NCBI RefSeq assembly: GCF_000349325.1 | Contig: NC_020504.1 | Span: forward strand, 6,110,053 to 6,174,052 | DNA from: Streptomyces davaonensis JCM 4913 | Lineage (GTDB): Bacteria; Actinomycetota; Actinomycetes; Streptomycetales; Streptomycetaceae | Direction of reading: 5' to 3' | Length of the DNA stretch: 64,000 nt | In this document: positions 16,816-26,264 of the stretch, in pieces | How the letters are laid out: every line of letters begins with the position of its first letter | Numbering within the stretch: the first letter of the stretch is position 1 | Notes under the pieces: generated by a model | Told to the model about the DNA's origin: nothing | Database searches by the model: none | Seen by the model: only the letters and a program-made list of their open reading frames with translations | Translations under genes and position numbers: made by a program

Positions 16816-18432
16816 TCACATCCGGAAGACGCCGAACTGGGGGTCACCCAGCGGGGCGTTCGCGCAGGCGGTCAGTGCCAGGCCCAGCACCTGACGGGTC
16901 TCCAGCGGGTCGATGACACCGTCGTCCCAGAGGCGGGCCGTCGCGTAATAGGCATTCCCCTGGCGCTCGTACTGCGCTCGAATCGGCGCCTTGAAGGCCT
17001 CTTCCTCCTCGGCGGGCCACTGTTCGCCGCGGGCTTCGAGCTGGTCGCGCTTGACCGTGGCGAGGACCGAGGAGGCCTGCTCGCCGCCCATGACGGAGAT
17101 CTTGGCGCCCGGCCACATCCACAGGAAGCGGGGCGAGTAGGCCCGCCCGCACATGGAGTAGTTCCCGGCGCCGTAGGAACCGCCGACGACGACCGTCAGT
17201 TTCGGTACCCGCGTGGTGGCCACCGCGGTCACCATCTTGGCGCCGTGCTTGGCGATGCCGCCCGCCTCGTAGTCCCGGCCGACCATGAACCCGGAGATGT
17301 TCTGGAGGAACACCAGCGGGATGCCGCGCTGGTCGCACAGCTCGATGAAGTGGGCGCCCTTCTGGGCGGACTCGGAGAAGAGGATGCCGTTGTTGGCGAC
17401 GATGCCGACCGGGTGGCCGTGGATCCGGGCGAAGCCGGTGACCAGGGTCTGCCCGAACTCGGACTTGAACTCCGCGAACCGGGAGCCGTCGACCACGCGC
17501 GCGATGATCTCCCGGACGTCGTAGGGGGTGCGGGGGTCGGCCGGTACGGCGCCGTAGAGGCCGTGGGGGTCGACCTTGGGCTCGGCGGCGGGCTCCACCT
17601 GCCAGGGGAGCGGCCCGCGCGCGGGGAGCGTGGCGACGATGTTGCGGACGATCCTGAGGGCGTGCGCGTCGTCCTCGGCGAGATGGTCGGTCACGCCCGA
17701 GACCCGGGAGTGGACCTCGCCGCCGCCCAGCTCCTCGGCGGTGACGACCTCGCCGGTGGCGGCCTTCACCAGCGGAGGCCCGCCCAGGAAGATCGTGCCC
17801 TGGTTGCGGACGATGACGGCCTCGTCGCTCATCGCGGGAACGTACGCCCCGCCCGCCGTGCAGGACCCGAGGACGGCCGCGATCTGCGGGATCCCCGCGC
17901 CGGACATCCGGGCCTGGTTGAAGAAGATCCGCCCGAAGTGCTCACGGTCGGGGAAGACCTCGTCCTGCATGGGCAGGAAGGCGCCGCCGGAGTCGACGAG
18001 ATAGAGACAGGGCAGCCGGTTCTCCAGGGCCACTTCCTGGGCCCTCAGGTGCTTCTTCACCGTCATCGGGTAGTACGTGCCGCCCTTGACGGTGGCGTCA
18101 TTGGCGACGATCACACACTCACGTCCGCTGACCCGGCCGATCCCGGCGATGACACCGGCCGCGGGGGCCTGTCCGTCGTACATGCCGTCGGCGGCCAGCG
18201 GCGCCAGTTCCAGGAAGGGCGAGCCGGGGTCGAGCAGGGTGTCCACCCGGTCCCGGGGCAGCAGCTTGCCGCGCGCGGTGTGCCGTGCGCGCGCCTTCTC
18301 CCCGCCGCCCAGACGGGCCGCGGCGAGCTTGCCGCGCAGCTCCTCGACCAGCGCGAGCTGCGCTTCCTCCTGGGCCTTCCAGGCCTCCGACGCGGGATCT
18401 GCCGCACTCGTCAGCTCGGGTGCCTCGTGCAT
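16816..18432 (-). CDS. accD1: Methylcrotonyl-CoA carboxylase, carboxyltransferase (beta) subunit
   Basis: 538-residue carboxyltransferase with N- and C-terminal crotonase-type halves. Seen are [35 protein letters not shown] and [18 protein letters not shown] with the oxyanion glycines. The [20 protein letters not shown] block is typical for methylcrotonyl-CoA carboxylases. First gene of the operon; its upstream region holds two TetR-type operators shared with the divergent regulator. A hydratase for 3-methylglutaconyl-CoA is not in the operon. Confidence 0.92.
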   Translation of the reverse strand: MHEAPELTSAADPASEAWKAQEEAQLALVEELRGKLAAARLGGGEKARARHTARGKLLPRDRVDTLLDPGSPFLELAPLAADGMYDGQAPAAGVIAGIGRVSGRECVIVANDATVKGGTYYPMTVKKHLRAQEVALENRLPCLYLVDSGGAFLPMQDEVFPDREHFGRIFFNQARMSGAGIPQIAAVLGSCTAGGAYVPAMSDEAVIVRNQGTIFLGGPPLVKAATGEVVTAEELGGGEVHSRVSGVTDHLAEDDAHALRIVRNIVATLPARGPLPWQVEPAAEPKVDPHGLYGAVPADPRTPYDVREIIARVVDGSRFAEFKSEFGQTLVTGFARIHGHPVGIVANNGILFSESAQKGAHFIELCDQRGIPLVFLQNISGFMVGRDYEAGGIAKHGAKMVTAVATTRVPKLTVVVGGSYGAGNYSMCGRAYSPRFLWMWPGAKISVMGGEQASSVLATVKRDQLEARGEQWPAEEEEAFKAPIRAQYERQGNAYYATARLWDDGVIDPLETRQVLGLALTACANAPLGDPQFGVFRM

Positions 18433-18452
18433 CCTGCGGTCCCCTCACCCTT

Positions 18453-18468
18453 GTTAATGAGCGTTAAC
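18453..18468. promoter_or_regulatory. TetR operator candidate 1 (leucine operon)
   Basis: GTTAATGAGCGTTAAC is an inverted repeat GTTAAyG-nn-CGTTAAC with one mismatch between the carboxylase beta gene and the TetR gene. It is paired with a second copy 29 bp away, centre to centre. Confidence 0.72.
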
Positions 18469-18481
18469 GCATTTCCTTCAG

Positions 18482-18497
18482 GTTAACGACCGCTAAC
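18482..18497. promoter_or_regulatory. TetR operator candidate 2 (leucine operon)
   Basis: GTTAACGACCGCTAAC repeats the same consensus as the first site with one mismatch. Positioned 23 bp before the TetR start, suited to autoregulation and repression of the divergent operon. Confidence 0.72.
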
Positions 18498-18519
18498 CTC
18501 CCTGTCTAGAATTGCTCGC

Positions 18520-19113
18520 ATGGGCACCAGAACCGACGCACCCACCCGTCGTGAGCAGATCCTCAAGGAGGCCGCGCGGCTGTTCGCCGAGCGCGGGTTC
18601 CATGGCGTGGGGGTCGACGAGATAGGCGCAGCCGTCGGTATCAGCGGCCCCGGCCTCTACCGGCACTTCCCGGGCAAGGACGCGATGCTGGCGGAGCTGC
18701 TGGTCGGCATCAGCGGCCAGCTGCTGACGGGCGCCAAGCGGCGCCTGGCGGAGGCCGACGGCGAGGGGCCCGGCGCGATCCTGGACTCCCTCATCGAGGG
18801 TCATATCGACTTCGCGCTCGACGACCGCCCGCTGATCACCCTGCACGACCGCGAGCTGGACCGGCTGCGCGACAGCGACCGCAAGCTGGTCCGCCAGCTC
18901 CAGCGGCAGTACGTCGAGCTGTGGGTGGACGTGGTCCGCAAGGTCTACCCGGCGCTCACCGAACCCAGCGCCCGCTCCGCGGTCCACTCGGTCTTCGGCC
19001 TGCTGAACTCCACCCCGCACCTCGGCCGCCCGGGCGCCCTGCCGGGCCGCGGGGCCACGTCGGAGCTGTTGCACCGGATGGCCAGGGGGGCCTTCGCGGC
19101 GGCGGGGGAGTGA
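18520..19113 (+). CDS. TetR-family regulator of acyl-CoA/leucine catabolism
   Basis: 197 residues. N-terminal TetR HTH spans about 8-54: RREQILKEAARLFAERGFHGVGVDEIGAAVGISGPGLYRHFPGKDAML. The helical C-terminus would bind an acyl-CoA or similar effector. Divergent from the methylcrotonyl-CoA carboxylase operon and upstream of a second acyl-CoA dehydrogenase. Twin palindromes lie in the shared promoter. Likely a repressor released by a pathway acyl-CoA (inference from family). Confidence 0.88.
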   Translation: MGTRTDAPTRREQILKEAARLFAERGFHGVGVDEIGAAVGISGPGLYRHFPGKDAMLAELLVGISGQLLTGAKRRLAEADGEGPGAILDSLIEGHIDFALDDRPLITLHDRELDRLRDSDRKLVRQLQRQYVELWVDVVRKVYPALTEPSARSAVHSVFGLLNSTPHLGRPGALPGRGATSELLHRMARGAFAAAGE

Positions 19114-19210
19114 TGAGCGTTACGGGGCCGATCCCCTGGACGGCGCTTCATACTCGCCGGTACGGTTGAGTGAGCAAGCGCTTAGACATAGCCAGGTGGA
19201 GGTGGCGGCC

Positions 19211-20368
19211 GTGCGCCGTACTGTGTTCAACGAGGACCATGAGGCGTTCCGGGAGACCATCCGCGCCTTCATCGAGGCCGAGGTCGTGCCGGTCTACGAC
19301 GAGTGGTTCGCGGCGGGCCAGGCGCCCCGCGACTTCTACTACAAGCTCGCCGAGCTGGGCGTCTTCGGTATCCGCGTGGACGAGGAGTTCGGCGGCGCCG
19401 GCATCGACTCGTACAAGTTCGAAGCGGTGATGTACGAAGAGACCGCCCGCGCCGGTGTGCAGTTCGGCGGCTCCGGCGTGCACGTGCTGCTCGGCCTGCC
19501 GTACATCAAGATGCTCGCCTCCGACGAGCAGAAGAAGCGGTTCCTGCCGAAGTTCGTCTCCGGTGAGGAGATGTGGGCGCTGGCGATGACCGAGCCGGGT
19601 ACCGGCTCCGACCTCGCGGGCATGAAGACCACCGCCAAGCTCTCCGAGGACGGCACGCACTACGTCCTCAACGGCTCCAAGACCTTCATCACCGGTGGCG
19701 TGCACGCCGACCGCGTGATCGTCTGCGCCCGCACCGACGCGCCCAGCGCCGAGGACCGCCGCCACGGCATCTCCCTGTTCGCCGTGGACACCAAGTCCGA
19801 GGGCTACTCCATCGGCCGCAAGCTGGACAAGCTGGGCCTGCGGACCAGCGACACCGCCGAGCTCGCCTTCGTCGACGTCAAGGTGCCCGTCGAGGACCTC
19901 CTCGGCGAGGAGAACAAGGGCTTCTACTACCTCGGCCACAACCTGGCCTCCGAGCGCTGGGGCATCGCCTACGGCGCCTACGCCCAGGCCAAGGCCGCCG
20001 TGCGGTTCGCCAAGCAGTACGTCACCGAGCGCACCGTCTTCGGCAAGCCCGTCGCCGCCTTCCAGAACACCAAGTTCGAGCTGGCCGCCTGCCAGGCCGA
20101 GGTGGACGCGGCCGAGGCCGTCGCCGACCGCGCCCTGGAGGCCCTGGACGCCGGTGAGCTAACCCCCGCCGAGGCCGCCTCCGCGAAGCTCTTCTGCACC
20201 GAGGTCGCCCACCGCGTGATCGACCGCTGCCTCCAGCTGCACGGCGGCTACGGCTTCATGAACGAGTACCCGATCGCCCGCCTCTACGCGGACAACCGCG
20301 TGAACCGCATCTACGGTGGCACCAGCGAGATCATGAAGTCGATCATCGCCAAGGACATGGGCCTGTAA
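19211..20368 (+). CDS. Acyl-CoA dehydrogenase, isovaleryl/long-chain-type catalytic arrangement
   Basis: 385 residues from the GTG at 19211 with GGAGG eight bases upstream; a reading from 19166 adds 15 residues without a good ribosome site. Seen are ALAMTEPGTGSDLAGMKT, QLHGGYGFMNEYPIARLYAD and the end IYGGTSEIMKSIIA. The usual Glu of Y-E-G-T is Gly here, while SERWGIAYGA supplies a Glu at the alternative IVD/LCAD position. FAD enzyme of beta-oxidation or branched acyl-CoA oxidation. Follows the TetR gene, which may control it. An AAGCGCTT palindrome sits at 19176-19183 upstream. Confidence 0.9.
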   Translation: MRRTVFNEDHEAFRETIRAFIEAEVVPVYDEWFAAGQAPRDFYYKLAELGVFGIRVDEEFGGAGIDSYKFEAVMYEETARAGVQFGGSGVHVLLGLPYIKMLASDEQKKRFLPKFVSGEEMWALAMTEPGTGSDLAGMKTTAKLSEDGTHYVLNGSKTFITGGVHADRVIVCARTDAPSAEDRRHGISLFAVDTKSEGYSIGRKLDKLGLRTSDTAELAFVDVKVPVEDLLGEENKGFYYLGHNLASERWGIAYGAYAQAKAAVRFAKQYVTERTVFGKPVAAFQNTKFELAACQAEVDAAEAVADRALEALDAGELTPAEAASAKLFCTEVAHRVIDRCLQLHGGYGFMNEYPIARLYADNRVNRIYGGTSEIMKSIIAKDMGL

Positions 20369-20404
20369 GGTCCCCGAAATGACTGGCCGGTACAACCAGT
20401 TGCC

Positions 20405-21274
20405 ATGAACGAGGCACTACAGGATCTCCTCGATCTGCTCGACCTGGAGCAGATCGAGGAGAACATCTTCCGCGGCCAGTCCCGGTCCGCCGTCGTCCCG
20501 CGCGTCTTCGGCGGACAGGTCGCGGCCCAGGCGCTGGTCGCCGCCGGGCGGACGGTCCCCGAGGACCGGCTCGCCCACTCCCTGCACGCGTATTTCCTGC
20601 GCATCGGGGACCCCGGCGTGCCCATCGTCTACACCGTCGACCGCATGAACGACGGCCGCTCATTCACCGCCCGCCGGGTGGTCGCCGTCCAGCACGGGCA
20701 GCCGATCTTCGCGCTGTCCGCCTCCTTCCAGCGGCCGGAGGAGGGCTTCGAGCACCAGGAGCCGATGCCCGACTCGCCGGACCCGGCAACGCTCCCCACC
20801 TCCGAGGAGCGGCTGCGCGCCTACGGCCATCTCGACCGCGCCGTGGTGGACCGGTTCCTGGAGGCACGCGCCGCCGTGGACGTGCGCTACGTCGACGAAC
20901 CCCCGTACGGCAAGTTCGGCGAGCCGCGCGAGCCGCACTCCCAGGTCTGGTTCCGCACCAACGGCAAGCTCGGCGACGACCCGCTGCTGCACGTCGTCCT
21001 CGCCACCTACGTCTCCGACATGACCCTGCTGGACTCGGTGCTGCTCGCGCACGGCCGGGGCGGCTGGGCCGTCGGCGATGTCGTCGGCGCCTCGCTGGAC
21101 CACGCGATGTGGTTCCACCGCCCGTTCCGCGCCGACGAGTGGCTGCTGTACGACCAGCAGTCCCCGTCGGCCTCCGGCGGCCGGGGCCTGGGCCAGGCCC
21201 GGATCTACACCCAGGACGGCCGGCTGGCGATCTCCGTGATCCAGGAGGGCGTGGTCCGGGCTCCCCGGGCCTGA
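20405..21274 (+). CDS. tesB: Acyl-CoA thioesterase II (TesB-like)
   Basis: 289-residue double-hotdog thioesterase that hydrolyses acyl-CoA to free acid and CoA. Two hotdog halves are seen: IFRGQSRSAVVPRVFGGQVAAQAL in the first, and YVSDMTLLDSVLLAHG with SLDHAMWFHRPFRADEWLLYDQQSPSASGGRGL in the second. Length and motif order match TesB. Begins 36 bp after the acyl-CoA dehydrogenase stop, so it probably belongs to the same transcript and relieves CoA trapping. Confidence 0.9.
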   Translation: MNEALQDLLDLLDLEQIEENIFRGQSRSAVVPRVFGGQVAAQALVAAGRTVPEDRLAHSLHAYFLRIGDPGVPIVYTVDRMNDGRSFTARRVVAVQHGQPIFALSASFQRPEEGFEHQEPMPDSPDPATLPTSEERLRAYGHLDRAVVDRFLEARAAVDVRYVDEPPYGKFGEPREPHSQVWFRTNGKLGDDPLLHVVLATYVSDMTLLDSVLLAHGRGGWAVGDVVGASLDHAMWFHRPFRADEWLLYDQQSPSASGGRGLGQARIYTQDGRLAISVIQEGVVRAPRA

Positions 21275-22072
21275 TCAGGAAAGTCCCGCCTCCGCCAGCA
21301 GATACGCGGTCATCGCGTCGTAGTAGCGGGGGCTGACCACGTGGTCGTCGAGCGGGACCGTCACCTGGACGGTCCCCTCGGACTCGGCGAGGAAGAGGGC
21401 CGGGTCGTTGGAGTCCGCGTAGCCGACCGAGTCGACGCCGTGCTGACCGGCGTACCCCGCCCAGCCGTGGTCGGCGACGACCAGGTCGGGCAGCGGGTCG
21501 CCGAGCCGCTCCAGCGCGGTGAGGATCGCCTTCATCGGCTCGCCCGAGTGGGTGTGCCACAGGGTCGCGCCGTGCTCCAGCACCGCCACGTCCGCGAACT
21601 GCATGACGTAGCCCTCGTCCGTCTGGAGCCCGTCCGGGATCACCACGATGTCGCAGCCGGCCGTGCGCAGGGCGGCGGCGGTCGCGCGATGCACGTCGAG
21701 CAGGCCGCCGGGGTGGCCGGTGGCGAACAGCACCCGCTGGCCGCCGTCGGCCGCCTTGCGCAGCCGGCCGGCCATCCGCTCCAGGCCGGCGACGGTCAGC
21801 TCCGGGTCGATGGTGTCCTGGCCGTAGCGGTACTCGGGATCGTCGTTCACGCCGACGCGCTCGGCCATCACCGCGAGGACGTCCTGCTCGTCGGTCCAGC
21901 GGTCACCCAGCTCCAGACCGAGCCAGAAGTTCCGGTCGCCGTTCGCCAGCTTGCGGTAATGGGAGAGGTTGTTCTCGCGGGGAGTGGCTACGTCGCCCGC
22001 GATACGGGTTCTGACGAGGTGTTCGACGAGCTCGGCGCGGCTGGGTGTCCCGGGTATCGGCATGTGTCCCAT
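21275..22072 (-). CDS. Phosphatase-like protein of unknown specificity
   Basis: 265 residues from the ATG at 22072; ATG 22063 and a longer reading to 22129 are alternatives. This conserved actinobacterial protein is usually labelled phosphatase. Acidic and His motifs that may bind metal include LFATGHPGGLLDVH, LWHTHSGEPMKA and LVVADHGWAGYAGQH. No signal peptide. It abuts the thioesterase stop tail to tail. Substrate is not known and the biochemical label is only inherited from the family. Confidence 0.6.
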   Translation of the reverse strand: MGHMPIPGTPSRAELVEHLVRTRIAGDVATPRENNLSHYRKLANGDRNFWLGLELGDRWTDEQDVLAVMAERVGVNDDPEYRYGQDTIDPELTVAGLERMAGRLRKAADGGQRVLFATGHPGGLLDVHRATAAALRTAGCDIVVIPDGLQTDEGYVMQFADVAVLEHGATLWHTHSGEPMKAILTALERLGDPLPDLVVADHGWAGYAGQHGVDSVGYADSNDPALFLAESEGTVQVTVPLDDHVVSPRYYDAMTAYLLAEAGLS

Positions 22073-22122
22073 TGTGAGGCAGAGTCCTGGCGGCGCGCGG
22101 GGTGTCCCGGCCGCTGGGACGT

Positions 22123-22157
22123 GGGTCACTGACCGGGGGTCACGGACTGTGGGTCAC
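22123..22157. repeat. Three direct repeats of GGGTCAC with 14-bp period
   Basis: GGGTCAC starts at 22123, 22137 and 22151, exactly 14 bp apart, in the gap between the pucR-type gene stop and the phosphatase-like gene start. Possible binding array for the phosphatase promoter, or a small tandem duplication. Confidence 0.55.
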
Positions 22158-23638
22158 CGGCGCAGGGCGAACCACAGCTCCATGCGTACGTCCGGGTCGT
22201 CCAGGTCGGTGTCGAGAAGGGCCGCGCAACGGGCGATGCGCTGGCGGACGGTGTTGCGGTGCACGGCGAGGGCGACGGCGGTGCGGTCCCAACTGCCGTG
22301 CAGGGACAGCCAGGTGCGGAGGGTCTCGGTCAGCGCGGGGGCGTGGGCGATGGGTTGGAGGAGTGCGCGGGCGTGAGCTTCTGCCTCGTCGTGCGGGACG
22401 AGGTCGGCGAGGCCGGGGCGGGTGCCGTGGCGGACCAGGGCAGTGCGGGTGGCTCGGGCGCGGGCGAGTGCGCGGGCGGCGCGGGTGTCGGCGGCGGGCC
22501 AGTCGGCGGGGGCTACGGGGTCGCTGACGCCCAGGGTCCAGCCGGGCTGGGGGGTGGGGGTGCGGTCGGCGGGGACCAGGACGCGTACGACGTCCTTCGC
22601 CAGGTCGACCAGGGGGGAGCCGAGGGCGGTGCCCAGGGCGGAGGCGGCTACGGGGTCGGGGGTGGTGGGGGTGTCGGGGCGGGCGTGTACGACCAGGGAC
22701 TCGCCGGTGCCGAGGAGGGGGGCGACGTCCTGGGGGGCGGCGCCCAGGAGGAGGCGGACGAGGGCGGAGGTGCGAGCTGCTCCTGTGCCGCTCTGCTGTT
22801 CTCCGGTGAGGAGGGAGAGGAGTACGGCGGCGACCGAGGCGATGGCGTGGTTGGCGGGGTCGCGGTGCGTTGCCGCCACGCCCAGGACGAAGCCGTGTCC
22901 CGGGCTCAGGGCGTAGGTGGCGAGGTGGGTGTCCGCGACCGTGTCTGTGGCTGAGGTGGGCGCTGGCCCGGCGGCACGACTGCTGGCAGCTACGGCAGGT
23001 GCGACCACGCCGCTGAGGTCCGCCAGCGCCTTCCGTGCCTCGGTCGTCGGCGCCCGTCCCGCCTCCGCGATCTCCCCGCCGTCCGGGCCGAACAGCACCG
23101 CCCACCCCCCGACCCGCTGAGCCAGTTGCCGCAGTACCGACGGGACAGGATCCGGGCGGGACGCCGCCGCTGCCAGGCTCTGCTGGGCTTCCGTCACACG
23201 GCGGAGTTCTGCCAGGCGGGCCTGGGCCATGAGTTGCCAGACGGCTCTGGCGATGCCAGAGAACGTGGTTTGGGGTGGGACCTCCAGCAGGGGGAGGCCG
23301 TAGGTGTCGCAGGCCGCCACCAGGGCGCGAGGCACCGTGTCGTGGACCGGGGCCAGGCCGAAGCCGAGGGCGGCGCCGCCTGCCGCGACGATGCGGGAGA
23401 CGTAGTCGTCGAAATACGTGCCCGTGCCCGCCGCATCGGGGATGTGGACGCCCGCCGACAGGAGCAGCTCGCCGCCCAGCAGGTACGGATACGGGTCCGC
23501 CATCTCGGAGGTGTGCGCCCAGTGGATCACGATGTCCGGATCGGTCGGGCCCGCGATCTGGTGCAGGCCCAGGTCCTCCCGGGCCAGCAGCGCCGACAGC
23601 GGGACCGGTGGGGTGGGTGGGACGGACGGGTCCGGCAT
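22154..23638 (-). CDS. PucR-family transcriptional regulator
   Basis: 494 residues from the ATG at 23638, with GGAGAG ten bases upstream. N-terminal PucR ligand-sensing region (about 10-130: LSALLAREDLGLHQIAG, PYPYLLGGELLLSAG), a middle GGDEF-like region and the C-terminal PucR HTH: LRTWLSLHGSWDRTAVALAVHRNTVRQRIARCAALL. Divergent from the sodium:solute symporter and so probably controls the symporter-ureohydrolase-TPP enzyme operon. Family members respond to purine or amino-compound catabolism. Confidence 0.88.
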   Translation of the reverse strand: MPDPSVPPTPPVPLSALLAREDLGLHQIAGPTDPDIVIHWAHTSEMADPYPYLLGGELLLSAGVHIPDAAGTGTYFDDYVSRIVAAGGAALGFGLAPVHDTVPRALVAACDTYGLPLLEVPPQTTFSGIARAVWQLMAQARLAELRRVTEAQQSLAAAASRPDPVPSVLRQLAQRVGGWAVLFGPDGGEIAEAGRAPTTEARKALADLSGVVAPAVAASSRAAGPAPTSATDTVADTHLATYALSPGHGFVLGVAATHRDPANHAIASVAAVLLSLLTGEQQSGTGAARTSALVRLLLGAAPQDVAPLLGTGESLVVHARPDTPTTPDPVAASALGTALGSPLVDLAKDVVRVLVPADRTPTPQPGWTLGVSDPVAPADWPAADTRAARALARARATRTALVRHGTRPGLADLVPHDEAEAHARALLQPIAHAPALTETLRTWLSLHGSWDRTAVALAVHRNTVRQRIARCAALLDTDLDDPDVRMELWFALRR

Positions 23639-23766
23639 GGTGTGCGATCTCTCCACTCCGTACAACCTGAATGGATGAAACGTACACTTCGCAGTCGCTT
23701 TCCGGCCACCTAGGGTCGGTCCAGATCGTCAGCCGCAGGTACGGGAGTGTTGCGAAGGAGGCCCAC

Positions 23767-25239
23767 ATGGCCGTCGACTACACAGTGATCGTCGTCTATC
23801 TGGTCGGCATGCTCGCCATGGGGTGGTGGGGCATGCGCCGTGCCAGGTCCAAGAGCGAGTTCCTGGTCGCCGGGCGGCGGCTCGGTCCCGCCATGTACTC
23901 CGGGACCATGGCCGCGATCGTCCTCGGCGGCGCTTCCACCATCGGTGGTGTGGGGCTCGGGTACCAGTACGGGCTCTCCGGGGCCTGGATGGTCTTCACC
24001 ATCGGGCTCGGGCTGCTCGCCCTGTCCGTGTTCTTCTCCGCCCGGATCGCCCGGCTCAAGGTCTACACCGTCTCCGAGATGCTCGATCTGCGGTACGGCG
24101 GCCGGGCGGGTGTGATCTCCGGCCTGGTCATGTGGGCGTACACCCTCATGCTCGCCGTCACCTCGACGATCGCCTACGCCACCATCTTCGACGTGCTGTT
24201 CGACATGAACCGCACCCTCGCGATCGTCCTCGGCGGCTCGATCGTCGTCGCCTACTCCACGCTCGGCGGCATGTGGTCGATCACCCTCACCGACATGGTG
24301 CAGTTCGTGGTGAAGACCATCGGGGTGCTTCTGCTGCTCCTGCCCATCGCCGTCGTCAAGGCCGGTGGGTTCAGTGAGATGAAGGCCCAGTTGCCCACCG
24401 AGTACTTCGACCCGCTGGGCATCGGCGGCGAGACGATCTTCACCTACGTGCTCATCTATACGTTCGGCATGCTCATCGGCCAGGACATCTGGCAGCGCGT
24501 CTTCACCGCGCGCAGCGACAAGACCGCCAAGTGGGGCGGCACGGTGGCCGGGACCTACTGTCTCGCCTACGCCCTCGCCGGCGCCGTCATCGGTACCGCC
24601 GCCAAGGTCCTCTACCCGAACCTGGCCAGCGCGGACGATGCCTTCGCCACCATCGTGAAGGACGAACTCCCCGTCGGCGTGCGGGGATTGGTGCTGGCCG
24701 CCGCCCTCGCCGCCGTGATGTCGACCTCCTCCGGCGCGCTGATCGCCTGCGCCACCGTCGCCAACAACGACATCTGGTCGCGGCTGCGGGGGATCGTGCA
24801 CAAGACCGAGGACGCGCACGACGAGGTCAAGGGCAACCGCGTCTTCATCCTGATCATGGGCGTCGGGGTCATCGTCACGGCCATCGCGCTGAACAACGTC
24901 GTCGAGGCGCTGACCGTCGCCTACAACCTCCTCGTCGGCGGACTGCTCGTGCCGATCCTCGGCGGGCTGCTGTGGAAGCGCGGCACCGCGCAGGGCGCCC
25001 TCGCCTCGGTGGTCGTCGGCGGACTCGCGGTCGTCGGCCTGATGGCGACGTACGGAATCCTCGCCAATGAACCCGTCTACTACGGCCTGCTGTCTTCCCT
25101 TGCGGCCTACGTCGCCGTCTCCTTGGTGACGAAGCCCACCGACGCGGCCGTCCTCGCCGCCTGGCGGGAGCGCCTCGCCGGACAGGTGCCCGACCCCGAG
25201 CCCGAACTCGCGTCCGAACCGGTCCCGGCTCCCCAGTAG
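23767..25239 (+). CDS. Sodium:solute symporter (SSS family)
   Basis: 490 residues from the ATG at 23767, GAAGGAGG five bases upstream. About 13 membrane helices, starting VDYTVIVVYLVGMLAMGWWG. The SSS signature region is seen at GRRLGPAMYSGTMAAIVLGGASTIGG and SEMLDLRYGGRAG. It imports a small polar solute with Na+; context with a ureohydrolase suggests a guanidino or amino compound. Divergent from the PucR regulator, 56 bp before the ureohydrolase gene. Confidence 0.9.
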   Translation: MAVDYTVIVVYLVGMLAMGWWGMRRARSKSEFLVAGRRLGPAMYSGTMAAIVLGGASTIGGVGLGYQYGLSGAWMVFTIGLGLLALSVFFSARIARLKVYTVSEMLDLRYGGRAGVISGLVMWAYTLMLAVTSTIAYATIFDVLFDMNRTLAIVLGGSIVVAYSTLGGMWSITLTDMVQFVVKTIGVLLLLLPIAVVKAGGFSEMKAQLPTEYFDPLGIGGETIFTYVLIYTFGMLIGQDIWQRVFTARSDKTAKWGGTVAGTYCLAYALAGAVIGTAAKVLYPNLASADDAFATIVKDELPVGVRGLVLAAALAAVMSTSSGALIACATVANNDIWSRLRGIVHKTEDAHDEVKGNRVFILIMGVGVIVTAIALNNVVEALTVAYNLLVGGLLVPILGGLLWKRGTAQGALASVVVGGLAVVGLMATYGILANEPVYYGLLSSLAAYVAVSLVTKPTDAAVLAAWRERLAGQVPDPEPELASEPVPAPQ

Positions 25240-25255
25240 AGTCGTAGCCAAAGAT

Positions 25256-25265
25256 GTATATACGC
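25256..25265. promoter_or_regulatory. GTATATAC motif upstream of ureohydrolase
   Basis: GTATATACGC lies in the 56-bp gap before the ureohydrolase gene. The same ten bases occur in the palindrome at 12333-12346. TA-rich octamers of this kind are rare in such DNA and resemble GntR-type sites or a -10 element; either reading is inference. Confidence 0.3.
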
Positions 25266-25295
25266 GATGAAGCGTAGGAAAGAAGGCATATCCCC

Positions 25296-26264
25296 ATGAG
25301 CAGCAACGAGACGCCCCGCGGCCCCGTCGACTCCTCGCGCATCCCGCGCTACGCCGGACCCGCGACCTTCGCCCGGCTGCCGCGCCTGGACGAGGTCGGC
25401 ACCGCGGATGTCGCCGTGGTCGGCGTGCCCTTCGACTCGGGCGTCTCGTACCGGCCGGGCGCCCGCTTCGGCGGCAACGCCATCCGTGAGGCGTCCCGGC
25501 TGCTGCGCCCCTACAACCCCGCGCAGGACGCCTCGCCGTTCGCGCTGGCCCAGGTGGCGGACGGCGGCGACATCGCCGTGAACCCGTTCAACATCAACGA
25601 GGCCGTCGAGACCATCGAGGCCGCCGCCGACGACCTGCTCGGCACCGGCGCCCGGCTGATGACCCTGGGTGGCGACCACACCATCGCGCTGCCCCTGCTC
25701 CGGAGCGTCGCGAAGAAGCACGGCCCGGTCGCCCTGCTCCACTTCGACGCCCACCTGGACACCTGGGACACGTACTTCGGTGCGGAGTACACCCACGGCA
25801 CGCCCTTCCGGCGCGCGGTGGAGGAGGGCATCCTCGACACCTCCGCCCTCTCCCACGTCGGCACGCGCGGCCCGCTGTACGGCAAGCAGGACCTCACCGA
25901 CGACGAGAAGATGGGCTTCGGCATCGTCACCTCGGCGGACATCTCCCGCCGGGGCGCCGACGAGGTCGCCGACCAGCTGCGGCAGCGCATCGGCGACCGG
26001 CCGCTGTACATCTCCATCGACATCGACTGCCTGGACCCGGCGCACGCGCCCGGCACCGGCACCCCGGAAGCGGGCGGCATGACCTCCCGCGAGCTGCTGG
26101 AGATCCTGCGCGGACTCGCCTCGTGCAACCTCGTCTCGGCCGACGTCGTCGAGGTGGCGCCCGCGTACGATCACGCCGAGATCACGTCGGTGGCCGCGTC
26201 CCACACGGCGTACGAACTCACCACGATCATGTCCCGCCAGATTGCAGAGGCCCGCGCGAAGTGA
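25296..26264 (+). CDS. speB: Agmatinase/guanidinobutyrase-family ureohydrolase
   Basis: 322-residue arginase-fold binuclear manganese enzyme that splits a guanidino compound to urea and an amine. Metal ligands are in [21 protein letters not shown] and [22 protein letters not shown]. Length and motifs fit agmatinase; guanidinobutyrase is equally possible given the Na+ symporter and the downstream TPP enzyme. Its stop overlaps the GTG of the next gene (GTGA), so the two are coupled. Specificity cannot be read from sequence. Confidence 0.88.
   Translation: MSSNETPRGPVDSSRIPRYAGPATFARLPRLDEVGTADVAVVGVPFDSGVSYRPGARFGGNAIREASRLLRPYNPAQDASPFALAQVADGGDIAVNPFNINEAVETIEAAADDLLGTGARLMTLGGDHTIALPLLRSVAKKHGPVALLHFDAHLDTWDTYFGAEYTHGTPFRRAVEEGILDTSALSHVGTRGPLYGKQDLTDDEKMGFGIVTSADISRRGADEVADQLRQRIGDRPLYISIDIDCLDPAHAPGTGTPEAGGMTSRELLEILRGLASCNLVSADVVEVAPAYDHAEITSVAASHTAYELTTIMSRQIAEARAK

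Noticed and set aside
19111..19125. GTGATGAGCGTTAC as a third TetR operator before the second acyl-CoA dehydrogenase
   Set aside because: Only four of six left-arm bases fit the consensus and it overlaps the TetR stop; too weak to call.
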